In this document: piece after piece, positions 12,150-25,200 of the stretch
Numbering within the stretch: position 1 is the first letter of the stretch
Layout of the letters: every line of letters starts with the position of its first letter
Assembly: GCF_048771995.1 (NCBI RefSeq)
Contig: NC_133027.1
Span: forward strand, 57,907,501 to 57,971,500
Origin: Taeniopygia guttata
Lineage: Eukaryota; Chordata; Aves; Passeriformes; Estrildidae
Direction of reading: 5' to 3'
DNA length: 64,000 nucleotides
Translations under genes and position numbers: made by a program
Notes under the pieces: model-generated
The model's database searches: none
What the model was told of the DNA's origin: nothing
The model's input: the letters and a program-made list of their open reading frames with translations, nothing else

Positions 12150-15100
12150 AAAAATACAACCTAGGTTTAAGATCTGTACAGACACATGCCTCTTGCTGAA
12201 TAAGAGTGCCTATGAACAAACTTGGTAGCAATCATCCACCCTGCTTGTTATCTCACTTGATGCAGCATCATATTGTACCAAATATTTGTCCCCCAGACAA
12301 AACTGCAAAGACTATATAGCCCTAAGGAGAAAGGGTGCAAATCAGTCAGCTTCACACCCAGGGCCAGGAGGCTGCCTACACCAGCCTTTTCTTCCACTGT
12401 CCGTGCCAGGACAAGGGGTGGGGATCTCCCCAGCCCTGCATTTGGGGACTACTTGAGCCTCTGCTCACTGGAGACATCACAGCAGAGACTGCAACAGGGA
12501 CCCAGGCAGTGGCAGCTCAAAGCACATTGCACAGATGTTTATGGCAGGGCTTGGTTCACAGCAGAAGATGGCAAGAATTAGAAAAGATCAGTTTTAGAGA
12601 GCTCAGTTTTGGAGATTAAATAAATAGTGGATTTTTTAAGATCAGAGGGAGACCACTTTATGGGGCAGAGTTGCTGAGGGTCCCCTCTCCCACACATGGT
12701 ACAATTACATTCCAGGTCAGGACACTAAATTACATGTAGTTTTGCCTCTGAGAGTTCCTGTATTTTATCTTTTGTTGCTGTTGGCTCTTTTTTTCCTTCA
12801 CTTTATTAATCTTTCTTCTTCCTCCCACACACACTTTCATCTTCTTCTTTCACCCCACTCTTCCTCTTCCAGCTTTCCTCATTTTCTTTCTAAAAGGTGG
12901 CAAATATACACAACAAAATGTGTCCTTTCCCAGACCTCCAGATCAACTTAGTGAGCTGTAGGCTGAATTTGAGATATGGGAAAAGTCAATTTCAATCAAC
13001 AGGGTTTCCACCTTTTGGCAATTCATTAAAGCAATACACAATATATTTAACTCCCCTTTCTCGGTATTTCCATGGACTGTAAGCTATTTTCAGCATCTTG
13101 ATCCCAGGAGAAAATATAAATAAATGTAGTACTTGGAACTGTAGAACACAGGAAACAGGGGAATCTGTACTCATTGTTAAGACGGCAGCTGAAACAGCAG
13201 AGGAAAATAAAGACATGGGGGAAAAAAAGGAAAATCCAAATGAGGGGGAAAAAACCATGGAGAGTGAAAGGAGAAGCAAAACAGTAGCAAAGAGGTTCAT
13301 ATTTCTCTCCTCACAGGACAGGAAAAATCAGACCAGTAATTACCATTTTGAAGACAGCCTGTATCTGTCATTTTGAGGAATCCTAAATCTGCAGCGTGTG
13401 CTCATTCTCACACCCTCAGCTTTTCCTCCCACTGCCAAGGTGCAGAAGGTGGGGATCACATTGGTTTAAATGCCAACAGCTCCTGGGGCTCCCCCAGGCT
13501 CATCCCTTCTGCAGCCACCAGGTCTCCCTCCCTGACGCCCCACACCTTTCCTTGCACAGGCTCTTCCTCGGGGCGTAGCAGTCTCTGCTCAAGGCCAATG
13601 GGATCCTGCTGGCCTGTGCTTTATTGCCCAAACCCAGAGCTGTTTCACCTCCATGGGGATTGCATACCACTCATCTTTGCCTGTTGGATAATATCCGGTC
13701 CCACACATTTGCAGATGATAGCCTGACTCTCAGCACACTGAGGGAAAGCAGCAGAAATGTGTCTCTGCACACAGGTGTGGGAAAACCTGCTTGCCAGGAT
13801 TTCAGCTCAGGATCTGTGACAGGTTCGGGGACCGAAAGGGCTCACCAGTTTCCTCAAGGCCAGCTGAAGGAAAGGCAGCCAGAGGAAAGAGAATTCCTCT
13901 ATACCTATTTTCACAGTCTATATGTGGCTTCCCTCATCATTTTTCATTTCACTCAGTCACCCTAGAGGCCAATGAAGAGGTTACACCAGGCTCTACCTTG
14001 CTGTTCAGATAAATATGCCATAATTCCACAGCATGTTTATCAGGATCCCTGCTAATGACTCAGAATAAGCAAGCATTTCAGCCATAAGATAAGACAAGCA
14101 AGGTTCACCAGAGGGTATTTTACACAATGGAACAAACAAGGTATATTTCCAGAGATGGGTGTAAAGTCTTAATAAAATGAAAATGCTCCCTCTCATGTTA
14201 TCAGACAGGTGTAAATCACAAGGTTACTTCCTCTCTCAGCTGTACAGGCCTCAAGTTCTGCTTGGAAAGTGCTAAAAAAATCACATTGGCTCAGTTTGTG
14301 ATTTCCTCATTGTTGCACATCCCTACCCTATGACTCAGTTTCCATTAAGCTTGGAAGCCAACATTTCTAAATAATAATAAAAGGACTTTACTTTGAAGTT
14401 TATAAATCCATTTTATGAGAATAAAGATGAAACTTTTAAATCTTATCAATGATGGTGTCAGTGCAATGAAGAGTTCTGAGAGTGGTCCCTCTCTACCCAT
14501 ATACTTCCCTGGCTATTTCTGAAGGGGAAATTCCATTAAAAAAAATAAAAATAAAAAAAAAAAGAAGGAGGGAAAAAAAAACCCAAATGAAACCCCTTGC
14601 AAGGTTTTTAATATTTATTTACTTTCATACAGTGTCTCAGTTTTATATTCAGTATTCCCAACAGCCCCCTTTTTTTTTTTTTTTTTTGGATGGGAACTCT
14701 CAGGAATGTAAAAGACCACTAAGGTGGCCAGCATAACAAAATGCCACCATTTATATACATGAGAAGAAAGTGAAAGAGAAATTCTCCGAGACTGCTGCTG
14801 CCCATTTTATGGGCAGCTTTGGATAGAAGCAGTATGATCTGATGTAGAAGAGAATTCAGGTTCAAAATACCCCCAAGCCTCAACATCTAGTTGATCAAAG
14901 TCCACATGGGAGAATAAATATGTTTCATACTTATGTGAAACATTACCTAATCTCAACAGATTTCTTGTTTCTGTCTTTCTGAGACAATAGCATATTATTT
15001 TTAATGCCACTGGAAAAGAAACAAGAAACAGCTCTGCAGAAACAAAAAACTGCAGGATTGGGGTAAGTTCAGAGCAGCAGCAGAGATCCAGCACGCTTCA

Positions 15101-17669
15101 AATGGACCAGCGAAAGTTCAAGTCATCCTGGAAGGATGGATGAGGATTGGTAATTTCTCAGTGCCTTTCTCTATTCTCCCTGCCACTGTTTTTGGAAACT
15201 CATAGTGGTTGCAATCTATTTATAGTTCACTCTGTTTTTGTAGTTTATCTCTGCTATAACATCGTGTCCTTTGTCCTGACTGCACAATATCAACCCAAAG
15301 GAATTCTTCACAGCTGGGTTCTCACCTCCTGCTTTATTAGTATGCTTTATTAATAGGAAGAGGGATGAGACTACTCTCATCAGGCCGCTTGGCTGGATGA
15401 AAATGCTCTCTGTTCACGATCCAGCTCTTAGCACACTACTTAAAATGGACATTTTTGGGTATGTGGCCCTACCACAGGGTACTTCAGTTACTCAATTGTT
15501 TTAATATTTATTTGATTTTAAATGTCAGAGTATTTATTACACAGGGTTTATTTTATTTTCCTTTCCCTAGCAGATGTTCCTGAGTGTATCTGAGTGCATT
15601 AAGGAAAAAAACATGAAGATGTGCATATCTGATGTGAAGATGCAAAGCAAGAATGATTCAATAAATTTAAAAATGGAGAAATTGTTTACATTGGTCTAAG
15701 ATCCCCAGATCTTGAGTAAACAGATGAGCTGAAACGAAGGCTGTTCAAGCTGAGTGTATCTGAAAAGGATGCAGTAGTTGTAACCATTTTCCCATGCAGC
15801 AACTGTTTGAAAGTGTAACACCTGTATCCTGTTGAGCTGGCACAGGTAAAACAATGTAGCTGGCAAAGGAAGCCTCTAAGATGAATTCTGTATTTCTAGG
15901 CTGAGCTTTCAGTCACCAAGCCCAGGCCTTGACAGAGGACCCTGAGTGAGGGTGTGCAGTGACCAGGAGACTTGGAGAGTTGGTCCTGGGCAGCGTCACC
16001 ACGATGCAGCAGGTGGAAAGTCCTGGGCACTGGGAGCTGGAAGGCATCATCTGCAAAAGATGTTCTTCCTGCTGCAAGGTTGCTCCCACTGGCAGCTGGT
16101 GTCAGCAGGAGTGCAACCCTTGACTCAGCCCTCGCAGACATGCGGCAGCCAAGAGCTGAGACTGCTGGATGATGAAGGGACATTACCAACCACAAACAAG
16201 GGACGGCACCGCTGCTCCCCCAGCTCCATGCTGGCCAGCTGCAGTGGAAAGGGGAAAGTTTGATGCCAGGGTGGGTAGCATTCCTTGGATGCAGGCCCAC
16301 CATTCATCCTTCAGGGGAGCCAGTGTTTCCAGTCCCACATATCTGCTCCTCTGCACTGAGATGAGGAGATGAGGAATGGACAAATTTCAGTAAACAAGAA
16401 GTTCCTGGACTAACTGCCAGCTCCTTGAAACTTAGATTTAGAAGACTGATTCAGAGATGAACTTTATAAAAATATTATTTAGAGGATTAGTTCATATGAT
16501 ATTTTTAGCAAAATAATAGCTGAAGACAAGCAAAAAGGATTTGCTTTGGGTTTGTTTAATAAATGAAAAGAGCAATGTTACTGTATAATTTCCATATATG
16601 CATCAGTACAGCAGCTGACACCCTCCTGACCCCTCAAATTACTGTTCTCCTCCAGTCCTGTGTTACAACAGCAAACTGCTCCTGGGCCAGCAGAGCCAAG
16701 GAGATGTTTATGTTCCTGCATAGCAAACAGGCACCAGCATGGACCTCATCCTCTCCTCATCTGCAGCATGACTGCAGACCTCACCGCCTTCCATGGGGTG
16801 AGAAGGGGCAGAGCCCATCCCAGACTCACTGCTCATCCAGCAAAGGGTGACAGAGCAGGGATACAGGGTGATGCACAAGTTGGAGCAGTTTGTGCAGCTG
16901 AGGAAGGCTGTCTCCCACACACCTCATTCTTGGCAAGCCCTGGCTGTCACTCTCCCAGCCTTCATCCCAGCATGGGGGAGGTTTAAAGGCAATTTCACCA
17001 ACCTCCTTCTGCTTCAAAATCATTCTTCTTCCTTCCTTTTAGCAGCATGTTTAAAATGGCAATTTATACTAAAGTACCAGGAATGCCTCATTCACATTCT
17101 TCCTGGTAACAGCTTTTGCTCTGACAGGTGGCACTGCTAAGCAATTTGTCAGCTTTCAACAAGTAAGATCCTTCTTTATTTTCTGGAATTCTAAAGCCAG
17201 CCATTCATTTACTTTTCTATATCCAAGGAAGTTTCTCTTCTGGTTTTCCCATCACATAATGTTTTGTTCTTATATTATTCTGCTCCACTTCAATTTTCCT
17301 TCCTCTGAGAATGAACCTTTCAAGAAAGTCCTGTGTTCTCCTAGACAAAACCAGAAACTTGAAAGCCTCTCTGTACAATATGAGAAATCCCTTCTCCCAT
17401 TGCTCTCCTGTTCCATAAAGCAAACAACCCAGAAGGAAATTCTAGCTCTGTGACCAACATAAGGAGGCCTCAGGCCTTGCAACCACAGTCCCAGTGGTGG
17501 GATCCCTGAGAGTTTATACTGTGCCAAGATTTTCTGGAGATTCATTGACTCAGGCTATATCCAGACTTCTGTATACAGAGACTGTGGAATTTTTGCCAGG
17601 AGAGGATTAAAGCACATTCTTAAGAAGTATGTTTTAAGAGGCAATAGGAACAGGCTGAACTGTTCCCTT

Positions 17670-17890
17670 TGGACACCAGGATATCTCTTTCTAGTGGGAG
17701 GGTGACTGAGCACTAGAACAAATGGCCCAGAGAGGTTGTGGAGTCTCCATCCTTGGAGATACTCAAAAGCCATCTGGGAGTGATCCTGGGCTACCTATTC
17801 TAGGTGGCCCTGCTTGAGCAGTGGGGGACTGGAGCAGGTGATCTTCACAACTGCCTTTCAATCTCAACCAATCTGTGATTATTCTGTGTT
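17670..17890 (+). mobile_element. CR1 LINE 3' fragment with ATTCTGTG tail
   Basis: The segment contains the canonical CR1 3' phrases in order: GTGACTGAGCACTAGAACA, then CCCAGAGAGGTTGTGGAGTC, then TCCATCCTTGGAGATACTCA, then GGCCCTGCTTGAGCAG, then TCAACCAATCTGTGATTATT. It ends in the octamer-type tail diagnostic of CR1 (GTGATTATTCTGTG). It is a 5'-truncated copy on the plus strand without coding sequence. It is one of the clearest signs that the genome is avian or at least sauropsid. Confidence 0.9.
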
Positions 17891-18989
17891 TCTTTTTACT
17901 TGCAAAGCTCCAAGCAACTGCAGTCTATGTTACCTGTGCTAAGTCATTACACTGGAAAGGCGAGCTGGGTTTCTCTGACTTCACCTCTGCTTTCTTATGC
18001 TTTTATCAGAAAATATTCTGTGTGTGCAAAAAAACAGTACAGGACTGCCAAATAGCAGGAGGGGACTAAGGAGGTCACAGAAGTGAGAAGTGAGCATGAT
18101 TGTTCATCCAGTGGCTGTCACTTTCAAGTACAGATAAATTAAATTGAAACTCAGCATTATTAACTGTTACAGCAAAATTAATACTGCCACCACCTCCATA
18201 TGTCATCTATAGGGACATGGCACTCCTGCACCCTCTCATTCAGCCTCTGATCACTTCTGGTGCCTGCTTAGAAACCCTTGGCTCATTACTTTGGAACTTC
18301 TGAAAATTTTCAGACACCTTTCAGCTTCTCACTTGCTACACAGCAGTTTCATTTAGCAGACCTAGGGGCTATTTCTTACAGTTATTTTTTCATAGATTTC
18401 ACTATTCCTGGGAGGTCCAAAGAAAACTACAGTGCAAACAAAATTGTTACATGCTATCATATGACTTACTCGAAAGCTTTCCTCTTAACCATAGCCACCT
18501 TTAATTATCTCAGAGCACACACAAGTGTTACAGGATGTTCTTGATAAGGTCAGTCTGGGAGTCTGCAGTGTGTTTCTCCCTGCTCAGTAGCTGTCAGATT
18601 TATTTTGCATTGGGCATGCCTCTGCTGTCTGATGGAACACAGATCAGCCCAGAAGAGCACCTGTATGTGAACTACCACAAAGTATATCCACCCTGGGAAA
18701 GGAGTCTCTGCTGAGCTCTACCATCCCAAACTCACTGAAACTCCTGCTGGGTATTGTCCCTGACAATTGTTTTCTATCTGCCACTCCCTTTGGCCTGTGG
18801 CATTCAATAAAACAAGAAGTGAAGCTACACATATCCCACATGCCAGAAGTGCCTGATGCACAGGATTGTCCATACACCACCAGCAGCAATATCAGGCAGA
18901 GAGACTCTGGTCAGCATAGCTGTAAGGCTTCTAGAGCTGGGTAAGTGTCGCACTGATTCTTAAGTTTTCCAAAGCCTTCTGAGTTTACA

Positions 18990-19225
18990 TTCTGTTGGAA
19001 AACTTTCCCACACAATTTCTGTAAATAACATATTATTTTACATTTCTTTCACGGGGGTAGAGAAATTTGATGTACTAATAGTTTGTCCAATGTCTTTGGA
19101 GAGGTGGCCCATTCACTCTCCAATCCACTGTCACCTTTGGAAAAGTATAAAAGTTGGAGTCAGAAAATAAACTTCCTCTTTTACCTTGCAAAATAACAGG
19201 TGGCTCGCGTTGTGCTTTCTCGTGT
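18990..19225 (+). mobile_element. probable solo LTR of an endogenous retrovirus
   Basis: The region has promoter-like and polyadenylation-like signals in LTR order: a TATAAAAG box at about 19148, an AATAAA at about 19167, then a short R/U5-like stretch ending near GTCCTATAGCAACA. No internal retroviral genes adjoin it, so it would be a solo LTR and a fossil. The borders are approximate because no clear target-site duplication was found. A class II (ERVK-like) avian LTR is my best guess from the layout. Confidence 0.45.
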
Positions 19226-22200
19226 CCTATAGCAACAGGTAAGAGTATTGAAGGGACCTAATAGTATCTGTGCTGGCTGGGGTCCTTCTCTATCTGCAGG
19301 CTGGCTATGACTTGTCATGCTGGCCTTAAAACTGATGTAAAGGCAGAGCTGGCATAGATCCTATGTCATGTGCACTCATTCGACAGAGATGTGGGATGGC
19401 TCCAGGCCAGTTTTGAATGTTGTCTGAACAGGGAACCAGCACTAGTGTCACTGGTATGGGATAATTCTGCTGCAAAAATCACAGAGGAAACACACCCTGA
19501 AATTACGAGGGAAAGCTGAGATCACAGAATCTTCTGCTATAACCAAGGGGCAGATACAGTTAAATATTAACATTGCTGTGATACAGCTATTATCTTACCC
19601 AAGAGTATTACGTACATTGTGTGTCATGTGCATTTATTTCATACATTGTGTTTTACATACTTGGCTGCATGTGTGTCTAGGAATAGACATTCACCTGTGT
19701 GGTCTCCACAGGTATGACTAACCACCCTGGAGACACACTTTCAGCCTTAGGGACTCAGAGAAATAATTGAATGACAATTTAGGCTCAGAATTTCTCATTA
19801 CAGTCATAGTCCACTTACTTTTGTATTTATGGGAGCAGCCCAATAATTCAGAAGTTATCAGTAATCTCTTAACTGAATGGGCAGCTTGCTCCATAGGACA
19901 GCCAGGACACACCTCCCTTGAGAACAGCCTGTGCATGGTAAAACTGCCTGTGCTGCCAGCTCTGCAGCCTCAGTCTCGGGAAAGCAGAGTGGGACCAGTG
20001 CTGTGGGCATGGCTGGCCATGCAGGTCACAGGGAGTTTGTTTGGCCATCACCTGCAGGGAAATGCAAGACCCGCCCTGCGCACACACTGCCCCCATATAC
20101 ACACACACAGGGACATGCTGCTGTTACAGTGTGGCTCCTGTGAATGCTGCCCACACTTTGTCCTTATTTTTACCTAGATCTTATTAACAGGCTGAGCTTC
20201 AGTCACTTAACTGGCTTGAATTCATGCCTTAGTTTCAGTCCACTGAGAATGGTTTCTGCACAGGGAGCTCCCCTCCCTTCACTTAGCCAATTCCTCTCGA
20301 GTCAAAAGTGGACCTGCTCTGGCTCAGCAGTGTCCCTGTGCTGGGTTTATATTTCATCCATACAAAGTGCCAAGTGCAATGATCTCGTTCCACCCACTCC
20401 CTTGGCTGTAAAGTGGCTCTGTTTTCCCATGGATATTTCACTTCAAAAGATGCTTGCTGAAGAGCCAACCAACTCTATGGTGCTCAAGGGTCACATCTCA
20501 CTGAGGCACGTGGGCAAATTACCACTGCTCCAAACAGGATATCTGGTGGTGACTATCACTGTCTCGCTGCTTCTTCCACCACTAAGGTCCACCCACTGTC
20601 TCATTTCTTACCCTGGAGACCATTATGAAGGCACTTATTGCATCAGGGAGGGAGCACCAAAGCCCACTGAATGGCACAGACAGGCAATTAGCATGGGAAG
20701 ACTCAACCAGAAAACATTGCTCTCTGTTTCTTATTTCATGTGGTATGTGTTTGACTTCAAACTTGCCTGCTAGCTAGTGTCCTTATGCTTGACTCCCCCA
20801 CTTCCCTGACCAGCCTCTTTTAGTGTACTTCTAGCTAGTCCCACTGAAATTCCAGCAGTTCTGGGGCTAAAGTGAAGCAGGGCTGTCTGCATTCATGGTA
20901 GGTTGGTAGAGTTCAGTCCCAGTTCCCTAGCAGAGGTTGACTGTCTGTCTACGAATATTGGGTCTTTCTGTCCCCTTTGGGCTTAAAATACGACACCTTC
21001 TTGCCATTGCTCCTTGATGGTTTTCTCTACCCTTGAAGACCCTGAGAAACTGTGTTTATTGTGTTTGTATTACCTCACTTGTAGCTGCAAGTGGATTTGT
21101 GTCATCAGTATGTTTCATTATCTCTCAGATGTGTGGACAGATGCCCAAATGTTCACAAAACTAATTAAAATATATTAAAACCCAAACATTTACAACACAG
21201 GCTAAGAAATGGAAATATAAGTTGAGAGCAAGAACTCTTAGCCTGTCCTGAAGTCTTAGCCTGACTTTGGAGCACCTGACATGACAAGTACTGGTGGATA
21301 CCTCCTCCTCTACTGGGGCAGCACATCACTTCCAAGCACCTTGGATGTCAGAGGCATCAGGATTGAAAACAAAACCTCACAGACCAATGTGCCATTTCTC
21401 AACTACAAAAGGACTGTTTTTTAAAGCAATTTGAGCAGAAGAAATAGCTTCATTTCCTGCTGAGCAGAAAGCTCTTTTAGAAACATAAATGTCCAGTCTA
21501 ATAACAATTGTGTAAACAAACACTGACAAACTGCATCACAACTGTGTGCTTATGAAACTTAACTCCCCAAAGATTCAAGCTTGCAAAATATATTTGAACT
21601 CCATTTGCAGTTGGAAAAAAATATTCAAACCCAAAGTTAAGAAGCATTTCCTTAAATCTCTTGCTTAATTAGGATTGATCTCCAATTACAATTTTCCTAG
21701 GTCGGTATTAACTGCTTTATTGTTCTTTTTAATAAGTGTCTTGTGTTTTACTCCAAGTTTTCTGTAATTTAAAGAGCAATTTATGATGCCAAGAGATATA
21801 GGCATGTTCACTTATTTCATGAAAGTACTAGAACAATGATTTAGCTGAGGACCATATGGAAACTCCAAGAATATTGTTCATAATGACTCTGAAGTTCTGG
21901 CATGGTGTAGCTGGGGGGATTCTGTAATTGCCTGCCTCTCATTAGACCACATTCACACCAGTGATCCTAACAGCTGCATGGTGATATGCAAGGAGCAAGG
22001 CTGTCAGAAATTCAGAAAAATCAGTTCTCATAATATTATACCACCTTTTATTCTATCAGGGCTGGGTTTAGACAATCCAGTCCTCTGGTTGATGGCATTT
22101 TGCTGCCTCAAGGATCAAACGGGATTTCTGAATGGGTTGGGCCAAAAGCAGGGACGGCAGGAGGAGTCAAAGGGGATTGTCAGAGAATGAGGCAGCGCAC

Positions 22201-25200
22201 AGAGCTGAGTCAGGGAACTTCGACGGGGAGCAATTGGTCTCGAAGGACAGAAGCAGTCTCTCCTCATGCCCCCTTGTCCCTGTCCATCTTCCAATGGCCA
22301 GGACACTGCTCCAGAGCAGTCTTGTCTGATGAGACAGAGGGTCACCATCTTCTTCAGACAGCCACCCACCCCTCAGAGCAGCACCCCTGTCTCCCCCTGC
22401 CAGCGGGACACCTCTGCATAGCTGCCATTCCCACTGTGGAGGTGGGGAAAGGTGTGGTCCAGGACAGAGCTCCAGAAAGCAGGGATCTGGAGCCCCCTGA
22501 TGATGGAAACAGTGACAAGATGTGCTGCTCCCTTTGTCACCTTCCCTCCTAGGCTGCTCAGAGCAGCAGCACGGGGAGCAGACCTGCAAAGGTGGGAACA
22601 GGACACCCCTACTCTGATCCCTGCAGGACAGCCTCAATCCCTGCCACCACTTTTGATCCTGCTCTGAGCCTGGTGAGGTGCCAGGGATGGCCCCATGCCT
22701 CACCTCGAGCTGTGATGCACAGCAGTAAGTACATGATTGATAGGTGTAATCTAGGAACCTATTAAGCAATCGCGCTCCCAAGACCTTACTGCAAAATTAT
22801 TAACTACATTTTAAAGTCTTGGAACAGGGCCAGTTCCAAACTGCAAACCTGCTTGCTATTGACAGTTTGCTTTCTCCTGTTTTTTTTTTCCTTTCTTCCC
22901 TTTTGAATTTGCAAGCTTTCTTTGAGCTTTGCTTCACATGACACCTACTTAACTTTCCTCTTCCTTCTTATCTGGATATGAAGCATTTCCCATTCCCGCA
23001 GAGCTGGTGGTCCAAAAGAAGCTTCTACGCATGGGACAGAAGGATTCACTGTGCTTAAACCAACTCAGGAGTGACTGTCCAGGCAGAGAACAGTGAAATA
23101 GGCACCATCACCTCAGTCCCTGACAGGTAGCTTTGGGTGCAGTTACCAGTGTGCCATGAAGCAAGCCTGCCTTCATCACCAGCAGAAATGTATGTTATGA
23201 TTCAGCCTCAGTCCCCAGCTCACCCCAGCCTCGGTTCACCCCAGGCTCAAGACCTCTGAGCAGGATCTAGCCTTGCAATGCCCATACTGTTTGCACTGCT
23301 TGTCTCAGGTAGGTCCTGCTACCTTTACAGCAGGTATCAGCAGTTCAACTGTGCAAAAGGAATAACAAACCTAAGACTTAGACTGCAAGCCCTTTGGGGA
23401 TGGGGCTTGTTCTTTGCAGTCACACTGGGCTGCTCAACAGGAAACTCAACCGGAGCCATGGGCTTCCCAGTCCCAGTGGCTGTGGTGTCAGGCTGGGTAG
23501 AGACACAGGATAACCATGGATGGCATGTGCTGTACTTGTGCTGTGACATCCCAGAGCTGGGAAGGCTGGTCTGCCCAGCTCACCCTTGACTCTGCTGATA
23601 GATGTAGTTACCCCTTCCAGACAGCTCTCGGAGGAGCTTTGTGAAGTGGATGGGTGGGTGGGCTCAGGAAAATTCTCTGACAAGCATTTAAAAAAACCTG
23701 TGTGTTTTTCCTGAAGTGCCTAGCACACCCTCCAGGCTCTGTGCCAGGAGTTACAGGGCTGCCTGGGCTCCTCTGCTCACTTTGGTAACCTGTTATCAGT
23801 GCACCCTTTGATAAGAGCGGCTCTACAAACCCCAAGCGCGCTGTGGGGTGACCTTGCCATCTCCTTGGGAAGTCAGGACAAAGCAACAGGACTCTAGGGA
23901 CCATGGGACTGGTTCACAATAAGCCAAGCTGTCCCAGAGTCAATTCCCTCTCCCTGAGTAGCACAAGCATCCTCATCCTATCCAAAGAGTGTTCACACAG
24001 CACTCCAGTAGCCCACAAGGCCAAATGCCAGTGGTACAGCAGCTCAGAATGCTCCTGGTCTTGGCAAAAGCCATGCCACCTCATGACTGCAGAAATGAAA
24101 CCTTCAGAGGACAAACTCCATTAACACGTTGTGCTGTGTCACAGCAAAAGCTGAGGAGTAAGGACTGAGCACTGAGCTGTCTTTGTCACCAAGGGAGATA
24201 TTCCTAGGTTGCACAATACTAAGTGGTAATTAATGCGCAAGGAAGAAATGAACTCAAGCTGTGACTTTTGGATCTAGATGCAAATAATCTTGAACTAGAG
24301 AGTTTTGCCAAATATAGTGTGATTATCATCTAAGAAAAATGTGTTAGTAATATATGAGCCAACCATAAAGTACACTTTGTTTCTTTCGGTTATAAAATAA
24401 GTTCTCATGGTGCAAATAAATACCAAGTGCAAACATGAGCCTTTTGAAATAACTTGAGCAGCCTAAAAACAAGGTGCATAGGCTCCCTCTACAGTCAGTT
24501 CTTAGATATCCAGCTCTCAGTGCTGACCTGAAGAGCTGATTATGAGCCAAGCTCCAGCTGTTATTAGCAGCTCTGGGTGCACAGATCTGCCATTTAGCAC
24601 CACTGCAGGCTCCCGCTTCACATGTGGATACACATCCAGAGGTAACTAGATGCTACTCTTCAGTTTTTACATGGCTGACATTAGAGCAGGTGAAACCTTA
24701 CCAAAAACTACAAGATGGATATTTTTTCCATCACCACAGGGACATTCTGCTTCTTCCCTCTTCTTTCCAGCTTCTTTCTCCCAGCAGGTTGAGCCATGCG
24801 AACCTGAACCTTCCTTTGTGCTGAATTTTCCTCATCCCTTCACTGAGCCCTACATCCTATTACTGCAAATAGGATTGGCCTCTGTCCTCTTAGCAAGTTG
24901 AGCCAATTTATGGTGTACAGGATTAACAAGTGCCACAACAGGCTGTAGGAAAGGGGATGGGGCTTTGCACCAAGAAACCAAACTGGCTTAGCCTGGCTGA
25001 AGTACCTGCACCCCAGTGCACAGGCAGTGCATCTCAGTGGGGGCATTATAAACTTCCTTGCATGTTTCCGGTGATTCTCCATCACATTCCTCTGAATTAT
25101 ACATGTCCTGCTCAGGTACATAGTAGCATGTGATTATGACAGACAGCATGCTCAGAGCTCCCTGTTGAAAGCCTATGTTCTTGATGTATTCACAGGAACC

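Noticed and set aside
20144-20773. 209-codon plus-strand open frame in intergenic DNA
   Set aside because: No recognisable domain, no coding-like neighbours, and the length is not improbable for a 64-kb window scanned in six frames.
22167-22781. 204-codon minus-strand open frame with many Cys, Ser, Pro and Arg residues
   Set aside because: It overlaps several other open frames in a moderately GC-rich patch and has low-complexity composition with no recognised homology.
23278-23589. Plus-strand frame with NSTG and GW residues, considered as an exon 1 of the OCT relic
   Set aside because: The OCT exon 1 pattern (RCGW, then PC.DGW.Y, then SSIV.E and a donor) is absent; only isolated residues match.
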